Assembly: GCF_000424145.1 (NCBI RefSeq)
Contig: NZ_AUJI01000010.1
Location: forward strand, 175,328-239,327
Reading direction: 5' to 3'
DNA length: 64,000 nucleotides
Source: Butyrivibrio sp. AC2005
Lineage (GTDB): Bacteria > Bacillota > Clostridia > Lachnospirales > Lachnospiraceae
A program made the position numbers and the translations under genes. Under the pieces are notes generated by a model. That model saw nothing but the letters and a program-made list of their open reading frames with translations, was not told the origin of the DNA and ran no database searches. Positions 35,713-44,905 of the stretch are shown here, piece by piece (positions within the stretch are counted from its first letter, which is position 1; each line of letters begins with the position of its first letter).

Positions 35713-35988
35713 ATGGATTATTTATGGGACACCCCTTCTGACGTTGCAAAAAGATTGGCAACAAAAATAAGAGATATCAGAAAAAGAAAAAAGATAACTC
35801 AAAAAGAATTAGCAGGACGTAGTAATGTAAGCTATGCTACGCTCCGAAAATTCGAAAAGACCGGGCAAATATCTTTGGAATCATTTATAAAACTAACCAT
35901 GGAACTTGGCGTTGTTAATGAACTCAATGAACTATTTACCGAACCCGTTTACAACAGTATTGAGGAAGTTATAAATGCGAACAAATAA
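35713..35988 (+). CDS. hipB: HipB-like antitoxin, XRE-family HTH repressor
   Basis: The 91-residue protein has a helix-turn-helix at about residues 17-70 (IRDIRKRKKITQKELAGRSN, VSYATLRKFEKTGQISLESF). It is translated just upstream of a HipA kinase and overlaps it by 14 nt, the standard antitoxin-toxin arrangement. TAGGAG precedes the ATG. It should neutralise HipA and repress the promoter through the two palindromes. The C-terminal tail after residue 75 is short, like many HipB proteins. Confidence 0.88.
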   Translation: MDYLWDTPSDVAKRLATKIRDIRKRKKITQKELAGRSNVSYATLRKFEKTGQISLESFIKLTMELGVVNELNELFTEPVYNSIEEVINANK

Positions 35989-37177
35989 GACACTTGACGT
36001 ATATTATCACGGACAGCATGTGGGAACACTTGCGGAAACTCCCGACAAGAGAATCGCCTTTCAATATAGTAGCGAGTGGCAAAGAAATGGCTTTGCCATT
36101 AGCCCCTTTTCATTACCTCTACGGAATGATGTCTTTGTGCCTAACGAAAGGGCTATGGACCGTTTTGGTGGTTTGTTCGGCGTTTTTGCTGACAGCCTGC
36201 CGGATAGCTGGGGTGAGCTGTTATTAGACCGACATCTTGAGACACTTGGAATAAAGCGTGGAGAAATATCAACTCTTGAACGTTTAGCATATGTAGGCCA
36301 AAGCGGAATGGGCGCTCTTGAATATTTACCATCTAAGGAATCCGACTTTGATTTGAAAAATATTGGCCTTGACTATGATATGATTGCGAAAGAATGCGCA
36401 AATATCCTATCATCAAAGCATACTGAGCAATTGGATATACTCTATAAAATGGGTGGATCAAGTGGTGGAACACGTCCCAAAATACTTCTTTCCGAAGGTA
36501 ATCGGGAATGGATTGTTAAATTCCCAGCCAAAACCGATCCCGAGGTTAGTGGAAAACGCGAATATGACTATTCTCTATGCGCTAAAAGCTGCGGTATTTC
36601 CATGACTGAAGCAGAACTTATTCCATCTTCTGTCTGTGACGGTTACTTTAAAACTGAACGATTTGACAGAAAAAGAGGAGAAAAAATTTTTACCATAACC
36701 TTCGCAGCACTTTTAGAAGCAGATTTTCGCTCTCCCTCATGTGATTATGAGGCTTTTTTCAAATTAGTAAGAGTACTTACAAAAGATGCCTATTATGACA
36801 TAGAACAGTTGTATAAAATAATGTGTTTCAACGTCCTGGCTCATAACAGAGATGATCATACTAAGAATTTTTCATTTCTTTATACAGATATGAATGGTTG
36901 GAAACTGGCCCCGGCATACGATCTCACTTATAGCGATACCTACTGGGGCGAACATACAACTTCTGTGAATGGTAAAGGAAAAAACATATCCGACAACGAC
37001 TTAATCACACTCGGAATTGGTGCAGGATTATCTGAAAAAATGTGTAACCAACATCTGACTGATATAAGAAACGAAGTAAAAGCATTAGAAAAATATTTTG
37101 ATAATCAGAAAGCAGGCAATAATTCCCACGTACCATATAACAAACGATTATCTGATATTACAAAACCAAACTTATAA
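35975..37177 (+). CDS. hipA: HipA-like serine/threonine kinase toxin
   Basis: The 400-residue protein has the HipA N-terminal domain (DVYYHGQHVGTLAETPDKRI, SLPLR, GLFGVFADSLPDSWGELLLD) and the kinase-like C-terminal domain. GGSSGGTRPKIL is the P-loop/autophosphorylation segment, WIVKFPAK holds the ATP lysine, AHNRDDHTKNFSFL (near residue 290) is the catalytic loop and AYDLTYS the metal-binding DFG counterpart. All key residues are present, so it should be active. E. coli HipA phosphorylates glutamyl-tRNA synthetase and causes growth arrest; other homologues have other targets. Confidence 0.9.
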   Translation: MRTNKTLDVYYHGQHVGTLAETPDKRIAFQYSSEWQRNGFAISPFSLPLRNDVFVPNERAMDRFGGLFGVFADSLPDSWGELLLDRHLETLGIKRGEISTLERLAYVGQSGMGALEYLPSKESDFDLKNIGLDYDMIAKECANILSSKHTEQLDILYKMGGSSGGTRPKILLSEGNREWIVKFPAKTDPEVSGKREYDYSLCAKSCGISMTEAELIPSSVCDGYFKTERFDRKRGEKIFTITFAALLEADFRSPSCDYEAFFKLVRVLTKDAYYDIEQLYKIMCFNVLAHNRDDHTKNFSFLYTDMNGWKLAPAYDLTYSDTYWGEHTTSVNGKGKNISDNDLITLGIGAGLSEKMCNQHLTDIRNEVKALEKYFDNQKAGNNSHVPYNKRLSDITKPNL

Positions 37178-37318
37178 ATCATGTCAAAAAACGGACATAA
37201 AAAGACAAATTTCGGTAAGACAACACACTATCCCTTTGTGCTAAACTTTATAAATGGAAACTATTCAAAGTGATTTTACATAAAAACAAATAACTAAACG
37301 AAACCAGGGATACAAAAA

Positions 37319-38725
37319 ATGGCACAAAAAACTACAACAAGAAACATGACAAGCGGCTCAATCTTAAAGCAGATAATTGCGTTCTCGCTGCCGCTTATGT
37401 TCGGAAATATTTTTCAGATGTTATATAACACCGTAGATTCGATCGTGGTGGGCAATTTCGTAGGAAAAGAAGCCCTTGCTGCAGTGGGCTCCACCACCAT
37501 GATTGTAAATATGCTGGTGTTCTTTTTTAACGGATTTTCAATCGGAGCAGGCGTTCTGATCTCCAGATATTTTGGAGGAAAGGATTTAAAAGGTCTCCAC
37601 CTTGCAATCGAAACCACGATTGCTACAACACTTGTATTCTGCGTACTGTTTACAATTATCGGTAGTGCAGGCGTGGTTCCGATGCTGAAATTTATGGCAA
37701 CTCCTGATGATGTTATGCCCGAGGCAACCACTTATCTTAGAATATATTTCCTTGGATTTTCAGGTCTTCTTATTTATAACATGGGAAGCGGAATCCTTAG
37801 AGCTGTAGGTGATACTACGAGGCCTCTTATGTTCCTCATTCTGACAAGTCTTATGAACATCGTTCTTGACCTTGTCTTCGTAATCGGTCTCCACGCAGGA
37901 ATTGCAGGTGTTGCCTATGCAACCATCATTTCCCAGTTTATTTCAGCCATTCTCACGCTGATGCTTCTTACAAGGACAAACGATATCTACAAGCTTGTCT
38001 GGAAGGATCTGACACTTGATAAAACTATCCTTAAAGGCATCTTCATGGTTGGCCTCCCTGCAGGTATACAGTCAGTTATTACAGCTTTTTCTAATGTATT
38101 CGTGCAATCCTACATAAATCATTTCGGTTCAAGCTGCATGGCAGGCTGGAGCAGCTACAACAAACTCGATACCTTCATAATGCTGCCCATGTCCAGCTTT
38201 GCTATGGCTGCCACAACGTTTGTCAGTCAGAACATCGGCGCAGGAAAAGAAAAACGAGCAGAAAAAGGAACCAGAACAGCTATACTTCTGTCAACCTTTG
38301 TTACCTTTGTTATTGCCCTCATGCTTTACATATTTGCAAGACCTGCCATAAGACTCTTTTCATCAGACGAGTCGGTTATCGAATTCGGAGCACTTTTCAT
38401 TCAGACAAACGTGTTCTTCCTTATTGCAAACTGCGTAAACCACACTCTCGCTGCTGCCCTTCGCGGACGCGGTGATTCCAGAGGTCCCATGGTCATTATG
38501 ATTGCAACCTTCGTTGTGGTAAGACAGATATATCTCTTCGTACTAACTCATTTCATAGTAAATGACCCGAAGTGGGTAGGATTTGGTTATCCCGTGGGTT
38601 GGATGTGCTGCTGCGTGGTAGAGCTCATCTACTACAACATTAAGTGGAAGGGCAAAGCTCAAATAGTAAAGAATCCTGATATCATCAATTACGCATCCGA
38701 TGAAAAAGAGCACAAAAAGGCATGA
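37319..38725 (+). CDS. MATE family efflux transporter
   Basis: The 468-residue membrane protein has about twelve hydrophobic helices. It opens ILKQIIAFSLPLMFGNIFQM, with YNTVDSIVVGNFVGKEALAAVG, the conserved first-repeat loop of the NorM/DinF group. SFAMAATTFVSQNIGAGKEKRA is the matching second-repeat loop, and an acidic/His tail ends the protein. It belongs to a different MATE subgroup from the copy at 1525-2898. It exports drugs or metabolites with Na+ or H+ exchange; the substrate is unknown. The ribosome site is weak (AGGG). Confidence 0.9.
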   Translation: MAQKTTTRNMTSGSILKQIIAFSLPLMFGNIFQMLYNTVDSIVVGNFVGKEALAAVGSTTMIVNMLVFFFNGFSIGAGVLISRYFGGKDLKGLHLAIETTIATTLVFCVLFTIIGSAGVVPMLKFMATPDDVMPEATTYLRIYFLGFSGLLIYNMGSGILRAVGDTTRPLMFLILTSLMNIVLDLVFVIGLHAGIAGVAYATIISQFISAILTLMLLTRTNDIYKLVWKDLTLDKTILKGIFMVGLPAGIQSVITAFSNVFVQSYINHFGSSCMAGWSSYNKLDTFIMLPMSSFAMAATTFVSQNIGAGKEKRAEKGTRTAILLSTFVTFVIALMLYIFARPAIRLFSSDESVIEFGALFIQTNVFFLIANCVNHTLAAALRGRGDSRGPMVIMIATFVVVRQIYLFVLTHFIVNDPKWVGFGYPVGWMCCCVVELIYYNIKWKGKAQIVKNPDIINYASDEKEHKKA

Positions 38726-38800
38726 TTATCAGAAAAAGAACACACAAAATGACAATGTTGCCCAAAATCGATTTTGCTATAGTACTTTGAGTAACAAAAT

Positions 38801-38834
38801 ATGACTTCTTCCGCTTTTACATACATGAAGTCAT
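38801..38834 (+). other. Stem-loop upstream of the YczE-like gene
   Basis: ATGACTTC and GAAGTCAT close an imperfect hairpin 24 nt before the ATG, with no T-run. Its left arm shares TATGACTTCTT with the hairpin at 57232-57269. Confidence 0.4.
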
Positions 38835-38857
38835 CGTAATCTTCTTTGGAGGAATCA

Positions 38858-39550
38858 ATGTTAAAAAAGATTGACGCAGAAATGAAACGTCGCCTTGCCA
38901 TGACCTTTGGAGGCGTACTTATATCAGGTTTTTCCGTTGGAATGTTCCAGTTTTCACTTATGGGAATGGATCCGTTCCAAGTATTTGCCCACGGAATCTG
39001 GACACAGCTCCTGCATATAATGACTGATGGAACACCAAGGTTCTTTACAGAATTTGATCCGGCAAACGCAGTCATAGGCTACGGTATCGTTTATATGATA
39101 ATCAATATGGTGCTGCTGGTGTTTGATTTCTTTTTGGATAAAAAGAAGATAGGAATCGCAACCTTCATCAATCTGTTTCTGCTTGGTTATGTGGTTGATT
39201 TCTCCTATAGTATTTGGATCAGGCTGATACCCGAGCCGACATTTTTAATAAGAATTGTATTCCTTCTCGTAGCGATTGTAATCATATGCTTTGGTTCTGC
39301 ATTATACTTCACAAGTGACCTCGGTGTGTCAACCTACGACGCAATAGCACTCTCTCTGTCCGAGCAGAAAAAATGGGACTTTAAATTTGTAAGAATAACC
39401 TGTGACCTCATCTGCACAGGACTGGGATTTGTGATGGGTGTTCTCCCGGGAATAGGAACCATTATTACTGCATTTTTCATGGGACCTCTCATCGAGTTCT
39501 TCAATGTTCATGTAGCAAGACCTCTAAGATATGGCAAGAACGCAAAATAA
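38858..39550 (+). CDS. YczE/YitT-like integral membrane protein
   Basis: This 230-residue protein has five probable membrane helices and the recurrent GISTYD-type motif of the YitT/YczE superfamily: FSLMGMDPFQVFAHG in the first half and ALYFTSDLGVSTYDAIALSL in the second. The ATG at 38858 has GGAGG 5 nt away; a TTG four codons earlier is less likely. YczE proteins are widespread in Firmicutes and occasionally neighbour MATE or two-component genes, but the function is not known. A strong terminator follows. Confidence 0.75.
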   Translation: MLKKIDAEMKRRLAMTFGGVLISGFSVGMFQFSLMGMDPFQVFAHGIWTQLLHIMTDGTPRFFTEFDPANAVIGYGIVYMIINMVLLVFDFFLDKKKIGIATFINLFLLGYVVDFSYSIWIRLIPEPTFLIRIVFLLVAIVIICFGSALYFTSDLGVSTYDAIALSLSEQKKWDFKFVRITCDLICTGLGFVMGVLPGIGTIITAFFMGPLIEFFNVHVARPLRYGKNAK

Positions 39551-39563
39551 TAGTAAGGATACC

Positions 39564-39600
39564 AAAGGCTATGGAAGATTGATTTTCCATAGCCTTTTTT
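39564..39600 (+). terminator. Intrinsic terminator after the YczE-like gene
   Basis: AAAGGCTATGGAA and TTCCATAGCCTTT form a 13-bp stem followed by TTT, 13 nt after the stop codon. Confidence 0.92.
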
Positions 39601-39742
39601 CAAAAGAGTTTATCTATATTTAATAAACCTTTCATCCTTACCTTTCTTAAAAACCATATAATTAAATATATAGATGTAAAAAACTTACAGCTTTACAGAT
39701 GATTTGAATTGATTCATCTCTTTTTTTGCAAGGAATTTCCAA

Positions 39743-40285
39743 ATGAAAAAAATCATTTTAGCAATCCCTATTACCGCCATAGTTCTGGCAGCCACTTTAT
39801 TTTTTTCACCTGCAAGTGCTATGACCAACACAGAGATTTCTCTAGACGAAGCCACACAGATTGCTCTTCTGAATGCAGGCTTTAATGCAGATGAGGTCGT
39901 TATCATAAAATCTGAAAGAGAAGTCGAGAATGGAATCGCACAATATGATATAGGTTTCGTTGTAGAACCCGATGAGTATTATTACGAAATAGAGGCTTCT
40001 ACCGGCAAAATACTCTATTATATGTACTATGACGAGAAAAAGCGCAAGCTCAGGGAATCCAATCCTGTTCCACCTCCGCAGGAGATACCCCCGGATCAGG
40101 CTCTTGATATTGCTCTAAAGCATGCAGGCTACACCGCTGCTGAGACCACCGGCTCTGAAGTCAAAAACGACTACGATCAGGGTGAAAACATCTATGAAGT
40201 TGTATTCTATATTTATGGAAAAGAATACCAATACGATATCAGAGTATCAGATGGACAAATTCTTGATTATGAGATTGATCATTAA
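39743..40285 (+). CDS. Exported PepSY-domain protein
   Basis: The 180-residue protein has a signal peptide (MKKIILAIPITAIVLAATLF, cleavage probably after PASA). Two PepSY modules follow: SLDEATQIALLNAGF to YYYEIEASTGKILYYMY (about residues 32-95), and PPDQALDIALKHAGY to YQYDIRVSDGQILDYEI (about 115-178), joined by a Pro-rich linker. PepSY domains often inhibit or bind peptidases at the cell surface. AAGGA precedes the ATG. It is monocistronic between two terminators. Confidence 0.88.
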   Translation: MKKIILAIPITAIVLAATLFFSPASAMTNTEISLDEATQIALLNAGFNADEVVIIKSEREVENGIAQYDIGFVVEPDEYYYEIEASTGKILYYMYYDEKKRKLRESNPVPPPQEIPPDQALDIALKHAGYTAAETTGSEVKNDYDQGENIYEVVFYIYGKEYQYDIRVSDGQILDYEIDH

Positions 40286-40292
40286 TAAATTC

Positions 40293-40322
40293 AAGGCTGC
40301 CGCAGTCAACTGCAGCAGCCTT
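40293..40322. terminator. Bidirectional hairpin between the PepSY gene and tex
   Basis: AAGGCTGCCGCAGT pairs with ACTGCAGCAGCCTT with one mismatch, followed by TT on the plus strand and AATTT on the minus. It lies between two convergent genes. Confidence 0.75.
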
Positions 40323-40375
40323 TACACTCTATTATAATAATATTTCTAAACCTATCATTTTCTTTAAAAATCTAC

Positions 40376-42781
40376 TTACTTCTTTATCTTCATGGTAAGT
40401 CCGATTCTCTGTTTCTTCACATCAACCTCGATAACCTGGACATCAACGATATCTCCGACGCTTACTGCATCAAGAGGATGCTTGATATAGCGGTCTGTTA
40501 TCTGAGAGATGTGCACAAGACCATCCTGGTGAACACCTATATCCACGAAAGCACCGAAGTCTACGATATTTCTTACTGTTCCCTTAAGAATCATTCCGGG
40601 CTTTAAGTCCTTCATATCCATTACATCACTTCTGAGGATAGGAGCAGGCATGCTCTCTCTGGGGTCACGTGAAGGCTTCTCAAGCTCTGAGAGAATATCA
40701 GTAAGAGTAATCTCACCAACTCCGAGCTCCTCAGCGAGCTTCTTCTTATCGCCCACCTTATTAAGGAGGCTTCCACCTGCAAATCCTGCACCAATACCTG
40801 CGCCTGCATTATTGCCGGATTTTCCCTTAGCAACGCCATTATCAGAAGCTGACTGTGCGCTATCTGCAACAAGATTTGCCCCGTTTAATGCTGCCGCTAG
40901 AGCTGCTCCCATAGCGGTACTGGTATTTTTGACAACAAATGTCTTTTCCTTCTTGGGGTTCTTGCCTTTGTTTCTATCACCTGCACCCTTAGCTTCTGCC
41001 TTCTTGGCTTCAGCCTTTGCCTTGGCACTCTTCTTCTGAGCTTCTCTTACATCATCCATGGTAAGTCCAAGCTTATCCATAAGCTTCTCAGCTGCCTCAT
41101 AGGACTCCGGATGTACACTCGTATCATCGAGAGCATTCTTACCATCGTGAATACGTAAAAATCCTGCACACTGCTCATAGGCCTTGGGACCAAGCTTCGG
41201 TACCTTAAGGAGTTCATCTCTGCTCTCAAATTTGCCGTTAGCCTCGCGGTACTCTACGATATTCTTGGCAATTACCTTGCTGATACCTGATATATAAGTA
41301 AGAAGTGGAGCTGATGCTGTATTAAGGTCAACACCTACCTTGTTAACGCAGTCCTCAACCACACCTGAAAGAGCTTCTCCAAGCTTCTTCTGGTTCATAT
41401 CGTGCTGATACTGTCCGACACCGATACTCTGAGGATCGATTTTTACAAGCTCTGCAAGAGGATCCTGAAGACGTCTAGCGATGGAAGCTGCACTTCTCTG
41501 TCCTACGTCAAACTGTGGAAACTCCTCTGTAGCAAGCTTACTTGCTGAATAAACCGAAGCACCTGCCTCGTTTACGATTACGTACTGAACGGGCTTATCA
41601 AGCTCCTTAATAAGCTCTACGATTACCTGCTCCGATTCTCTTGAAGCAGTACCATTACCTACTGAAATAAGGTCAACATCATACTTCTTGATAAGTTTTT
41701 TAAGTTCTGCCTTGGCTTCCTCAACCTTGTTCTGAGGCGCTGTGGGATAGATAACCTTTGTATCAAGAACTTTTCCTGTGGCATCAACGATAGCAAGTTT
41801 GCAGCCTGTTCTGAAAGCAGGATCCCAGCCAAGTACTGTCTTACCTGCAATCGGAGGCTGCATAAGAAGCTGCTCCAGGTTCTTGCCAAATACGCCTATA
41901 GCGCTGTCCTCTGCCTTTTCAGTAAGCTCGTTTCTGATATCACGCTCAATTGCGGGAGCTATAAGTCTGTCATAGGAATCCTTGCAAACAGCCTGAAGTA
42001 CTGGTGTTGTCTCGGGATTTTCCTTTGTAATTGTCTTCTTTTCAAGGAAACGAAGTATCTGTTCCTCGGGTGCTGTAATCTTAACTGTAAGGAACTTCTC
42101 TGCTTCGCCTCGGTTAAGGGCAAGTACTCTGTGTCCGAGGATCTTGTTTACAGGCTCCTCGAAGTTGTAGTACATCTCATAAACGCTCTCTGCCTTCTCA
42201 TCCTTGGCATTAGATGTCACAAAGCCCTGATTCCAGGTTTCCTCACGGATATATGTACGATAGTCAGCATTATCAGAGATTTCCTCGGCGATGATATCCA
42301 TGGCACCCTGAATAGCTTCCTGAATATTCTTAACCTCTTTTTCTTCATTAACGTAGGGAGCCGCTTCCTCAATAAGTGTCTTAGTGGTCTCCTGAGCCCT
42401 GATGATATCCGCAAGACCATCAAGTCCCTTTTCCTTCGCAACGGAAGCTCTTGTCTTTCTCTTAGGCCTGTAAGGTCTGTAAAGATCTTCAACCGCAACC
42501 ATGGTCTCAGCTGCGATGATCTTAGCCTTGAGCTCGTCTGTAAGCTTACCCTGCTCTTCTATACTGGAAATAACCTGCTCTTTTTTCTCTTCAAGACCTC
42601 TTAAATATGTAAGTCTCTCGCCCAGAGTTCTGAGCTGCTCATCGTTAAGAGATCCGGTTACCTCCTTACGATATCTTGAAATAAAAGGTATGGTGTTACC
42701 TTCATCAATAAGCTTAACTGCTGCCTCCACCTGCCATTTCTGTACACTGAGTTCTTCTGTAATTTTCTGTAAAATATCCAT
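40376..42781 (-). CDS. tex: Tex family RNA-binding transcription accessory protein
   Basis: The 801-residue protein has the Tex N-terminal helical domain (TEELSVQKWQVEAAVKLIDE, PFISRYRKEVTGSLNDEQL), the YqgF-like RNase H domain (VLGWDPAFRTGCKLAIVDAT), a helix-hairpin-helix pair (SISGISKVIA-like, near residue 520) and an S1 RNA-binding domain at about 725-800 (LKPGMILKGTVRNIVDFGAF). A Lys/Ala/Gly-rich insert of about 90 residues sits between the HhH and S1 parts (about 582-674), making it longer than usual. It affects transcription and translation by unclear means. The nearest AAGGAG is 13 nt from the ATG. Confidence 0.93.
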   Translation of the reverse strand: MDILQKITEELSVQKWQVEAAVKLIDEGNTIPFISRYRKEVTGSLNDEQLRTLGERLTYLRGLEEKKEQVISSIEEQGKLTDELKAKIIAAETMVAVEDLYRPYRPKRKTRASVAKEKGLDGLADIIRAQETTKTLIEEAAPYVNEEKEVKNIQEAIQGAMDIIAEEISDNADYRTYIREETWNQGFVTSNAKDEKAESVYEMYYNFEEPVNKILGHRVLALNRGEAEKFLTVKITAPEEQILRFLEKKTITKENPETTPVLQAVCKDSYDRLIAPAIERDIRNELTEKAEDSAIGVFGKNLEQLLMQPPIAGKTVLGWDPAFRTGCKLAIVDATGKVLDTKVIYPTAPQNKVEEAKAELKKLIKKYDVDLISVGNGTASRESEQVIVELIKELDKPVQYVIVNEAGASVYSASKLATEEFPQFDVGQRSAASIARRLQDPLAELVKIDPQSIGVGQYQHDMNQKKLGEALSGVVEDCVNKVGVDLNTASAPLLTYISGISKVIAKNIVEYREANGKFESRDELLKVPKLGPKAYEQCAGFLRIHDGKNALDDTSVHPESYEAAEKLMDKLGLTMDDVREAQKKSAKAKAEAKKAEAKGAGDRNKGKNPKKEKTFVVKNTSTAMGAALAAALNGANLVADSAQSASDNGVAKGKSGNNAGAGIGAGFAGGSLLNKVGDKKKLAEELGVGEITLTDILSELEKPSRDPRESMPAPILRSDVMDMKDLKPGMILKGTVRNIVDFGAFVDIGVHQDGLVHISQITDRYIKHPLDAVSVGDIVDVQVIEVDVKKQRIGLTMKIKK

Positions 42782-42855
42782 ACTGACTGTATAACTCCTT
42801 GAATTTATTCAGCTCTTCGCTTTTTCAAAAAAGAAATGTAAAGCGACACTTCACT

Positions 42856-42885
42856 ATTTTACTATGAGGTCGCCCCCTTTTTCAA
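42856..42885 (-). promoter_or_regulatory. tex promoter
   Basis: TTGAAA (42880-42885) and TAAAAT (42856-42861) are 18 bp apart on the minus strand, about 75 nt before the tex ATG. The rest of the 42782-43051 gap shows no other feature. Confidence 0.6.
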
Positions 42886-43051
42886 TCATAGTCATTTTTC
42901 ATCAAAATTTAATACACAATCCCCTCTTTTTGCGGTAAACTTAAAGTGAAGTATTGTCATTTTTTATTATGCCATATTCAAAAAAATAAGAAACGGCAAG
43001 AGGAGGAACCTGCCGGCACAGTTATCAGATGCCCGGCACACAAACTGATAA

Positions 43052-43456
43052 ATGACTGAGAGTTTTGAATATAACCGGACCCATAACCCTTTAAATCCCA
43101 GGGTTACACTGGCTACTATCGCCTCGATTATAGGCCTGGTTTCAATAGCACTTTTATTAAGTGTTTATTTCTCCATCATACTTGGAGGAATTGCAATAAC
43201 CCTTGCATTTCTCACCAGAGATGAAAAGGGCTATCTATATCCGCAGGCAAAGAGAGCAATAATCTTTGGCCTCATCGGATTATTTGGGGGATACGCACTG
43301 ATTGTTACATCCTTCGTGACGGTATTTACCGATCCCGAAGCGCACAAAATGGTAAATCAGTATTCTCAGGCGATTACAGGTGAGAGCTTTGATGACATGT
43401 TCAAGGAGATCACCAATAATCTCGGAATACAATTTGACATTCCTGCTGAGAATTAA
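43052..43456 (+). CDS. Small two-helix membrane protein, DUF4190-like
   Basis: The 134-residue protein has a polar N-terminus (NRTHNPLNPRVT) and two membrane helices, about residues 20-50 (a SIIGLVSIALLLSVYFSIIL stretch) and 68-90. A soluble acidic tail follows. The plan resembles DUF4190-type proteins, but the call rests only on helix pattern. No good ribosome site precedes the ATG. It leads a small plus-strand group: this gene, a HEXXH protein and a DUF975 protein. Confidence 0.6.
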   Translation: MTESFEYNRTHNPLNPRVTLATIASIIGLVSIALLLSVYFSIILGGIAITLAFLTRDEKGYLYPQAKRAIIFGLIGLFGGYALIVTSFVTVFTDPEAHKMVNQYSQAITGESFDDMFKEITNNLGIQFDIPAEN

Positions 43457-43470
43457 AAGAGGATGTGCTT

Positions 43471-44019
43471 ATGAGTGGTATCAGTGGAATTGGATTTAAC
43501 AGTTCATACGCATCAGGATTCTTTGGTCCTGCCTTTAATAACGGCGGCTCCGGAACAGTTTCTGAAGCAGCAGCCGGTTCTGTCCCCGTCATGGGCGATG
43601 GCAAGGTTACACTGAATCCCGGGGAATCCGTTGAGAAAAAGCCCGGTATGCGCTCATCACCGGCTGAATGCGAGACCTGCAAGAATCGCAAATATCAGGA
43701 TGGCTCAAACGAAAACGTTTCTTTCAAGAGCGCCTCGCATATCTCTCCCGAAGCGGCTCCTGCACGAGTTCGCGGGCATGAACAGGAACATGTTGCCAAC
43801 GCATACAAAAAAGCAGCTGAGGGTAACGGTAAGGTATTACAGGCATCCGTCAAGATTACTACAGCGGTATGCCCCGAGTGTGGAAGGACATATGTATCCG
43901 GCGGACTCACAACCACTCAGATAATGTATAAAAACGAAGACAATCCTTATCAGAAAAACAAAAAATCTGCAGATGCGGCAAGCGGTATCATAGGATCAAG
44001 CTTCGACGCTGCAGTTTAA
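43471..44019 (+). CDS. Small SprA-like putative metalloprotease (HEXXH)
   Basis: This 182-residue protein has a Gly/Ser-rich N-terminus (GGSGTVSEAAAG), a CETCKNRKYQDGSN segment and RVRGHEQEHVANAYKKA, whose HEQEH matches the HEXXH zinc-peptidase motif. A later CPECGRTY pair and a GGLTTTQI strand follow. This layout fits the SprA-related family of putative metalloproteases. AGAGGA precedes the ATG at 43471 by 7 nt. There is no signal peptide, so it is likely cytosolic or exported by a non-classical route. The two Cys pairs may bind another zinc. Confidence 0.65.
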   Translation: MSGISGIGFNSSYASGFFGPAFNNGGSGTVSEAAAGSVPVMGDGKVTLNPGESVEKKPGMRSSPAECETCKNRKYQDGSNENVSFKSASHISPEAAPARVRGHEQEHVANAYKKAAEGNGKVLQASVKITTAVCPECGRTYVSGGLTTTQIMYKNEDNPYQKNKKSADAASGIIGSSFDAAV

Positions 44020-44127
44020 TACGTTTTATATAAGGTGAAGCCCCAGTGCTTCGCCTTATCTTATGTAAATATACTGAGTGTGGCATTTTTGAAGCTCAGC
44101 ATAAAAAACTAACAAAAAGAGGAACTT

Positions 44128-44877
44128 ATGAGACAATTAAAGAACACTACCGCACTCAAGGCCACAGCAAGAGAAAGACTCCTTGGGCACTATGGCACTA
44201 CGATCTCAGCCATAATTCTTTACCGATTCATTTCATTTATGATTATTAACTTCATTATTGGTTCAATCATCCCAAATACTCTTCTTTCATATTTGGTATA
44301 TTTTGCGGCAACAATCCTGGTCAACCTGTTCTTTGGAGTATTTGAATCAGGGATTGCCTATCTTTTCATGAACATTGTCTATGGACAGTCCGTGTCTGTA
44401 GCTGACATCTTCCACGGCTTTAAGAACCACCCCGATAAGGCAATCGTTCTTCAGATTCCGCTGGCGGTTATGGACACACTCACCATGATCCCCATCCAGG
44501 TACTTTCAGTAATCCTTGCAACGAATGCCAAACTCACAGGGAACATTGATTCGCAGGTTACTATCGCAGTCATAGCCGTGATCGCGATTTTAGCTATAGT
44601 GAACATTTATGTACGCCTGACATTTTCACAGTCCTATTACATACTTCAGGATTTTCCGGAAAAATCGGCCACTTCAATATTAAAAACCAGCATGAAGCTT
44701 ATGCGCGGCAATAAAGGAAGACTTCTCCTCCTTTACCTCAGCTTCATACCTCTTGGGCTTATCGGAATGCTTGCCTGCTTTATCCCGCTTTTCTGGGTAA
44801 CAGCATATCTGACCACATCAGATGCAGCATTTTATCAGGACCTCGTCGCAGTGAAAGCTCAGAATTCTAATATATAA
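44128..44877 (+). CDS. DUF975 family membrane protein
   Basis: The 249-residue protein begins QLKNTTALKATARERLLGHY, the amphipathic start of DUF975 proteins, and has five or six membrane helices. VAVADIFHGFKNH-like sequence (SVSVADIFHGFKNHPDKAIV) and SQSYYILQDFPEKSATSILK followed by MKLMRGNKGRLLLLYLSFIP are characteristic. DUF975 is widespread in Firmicutes and has no assigned function. AGAGGAAC precedes the ATG. Confidence 0.85.
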   Translation: MRQLKNTTALKATARERLLGHYGTTISAIILYRFISFMIINFIIGSIIPNTLLSYLVYFAATILVNLFFGVFESGIAYLFMNIVYGQSVSVADIFHGFKNHPDKAIVLQIPLAVMDTLTMIPIQVLSVILATNAKLTGNIDSQVTIAVIAVIAILAIVNIYVRLTFSQSYYILQDFPEKSATSILKTSMKLMRGNKGRLLLLYLSFIPLGLIGMLACFIPLFWVTAYLTTSDAAFYQDLVAVKAQNSNI

Positions 44878-44905
44878 TGAAGGGCATTCCCGAAAGGACT
44901 AATAC

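Noticed and set aside
36384..36605. Plus-strand ORF inside hipA
   Set aside because: Different frame within an intact hipA; no ribosome site.
42782..43051. Small RNA or gene in the tex upstream gap
   Set aside because: Only a promoter and AT-rich sequence with weak repeats are visible.
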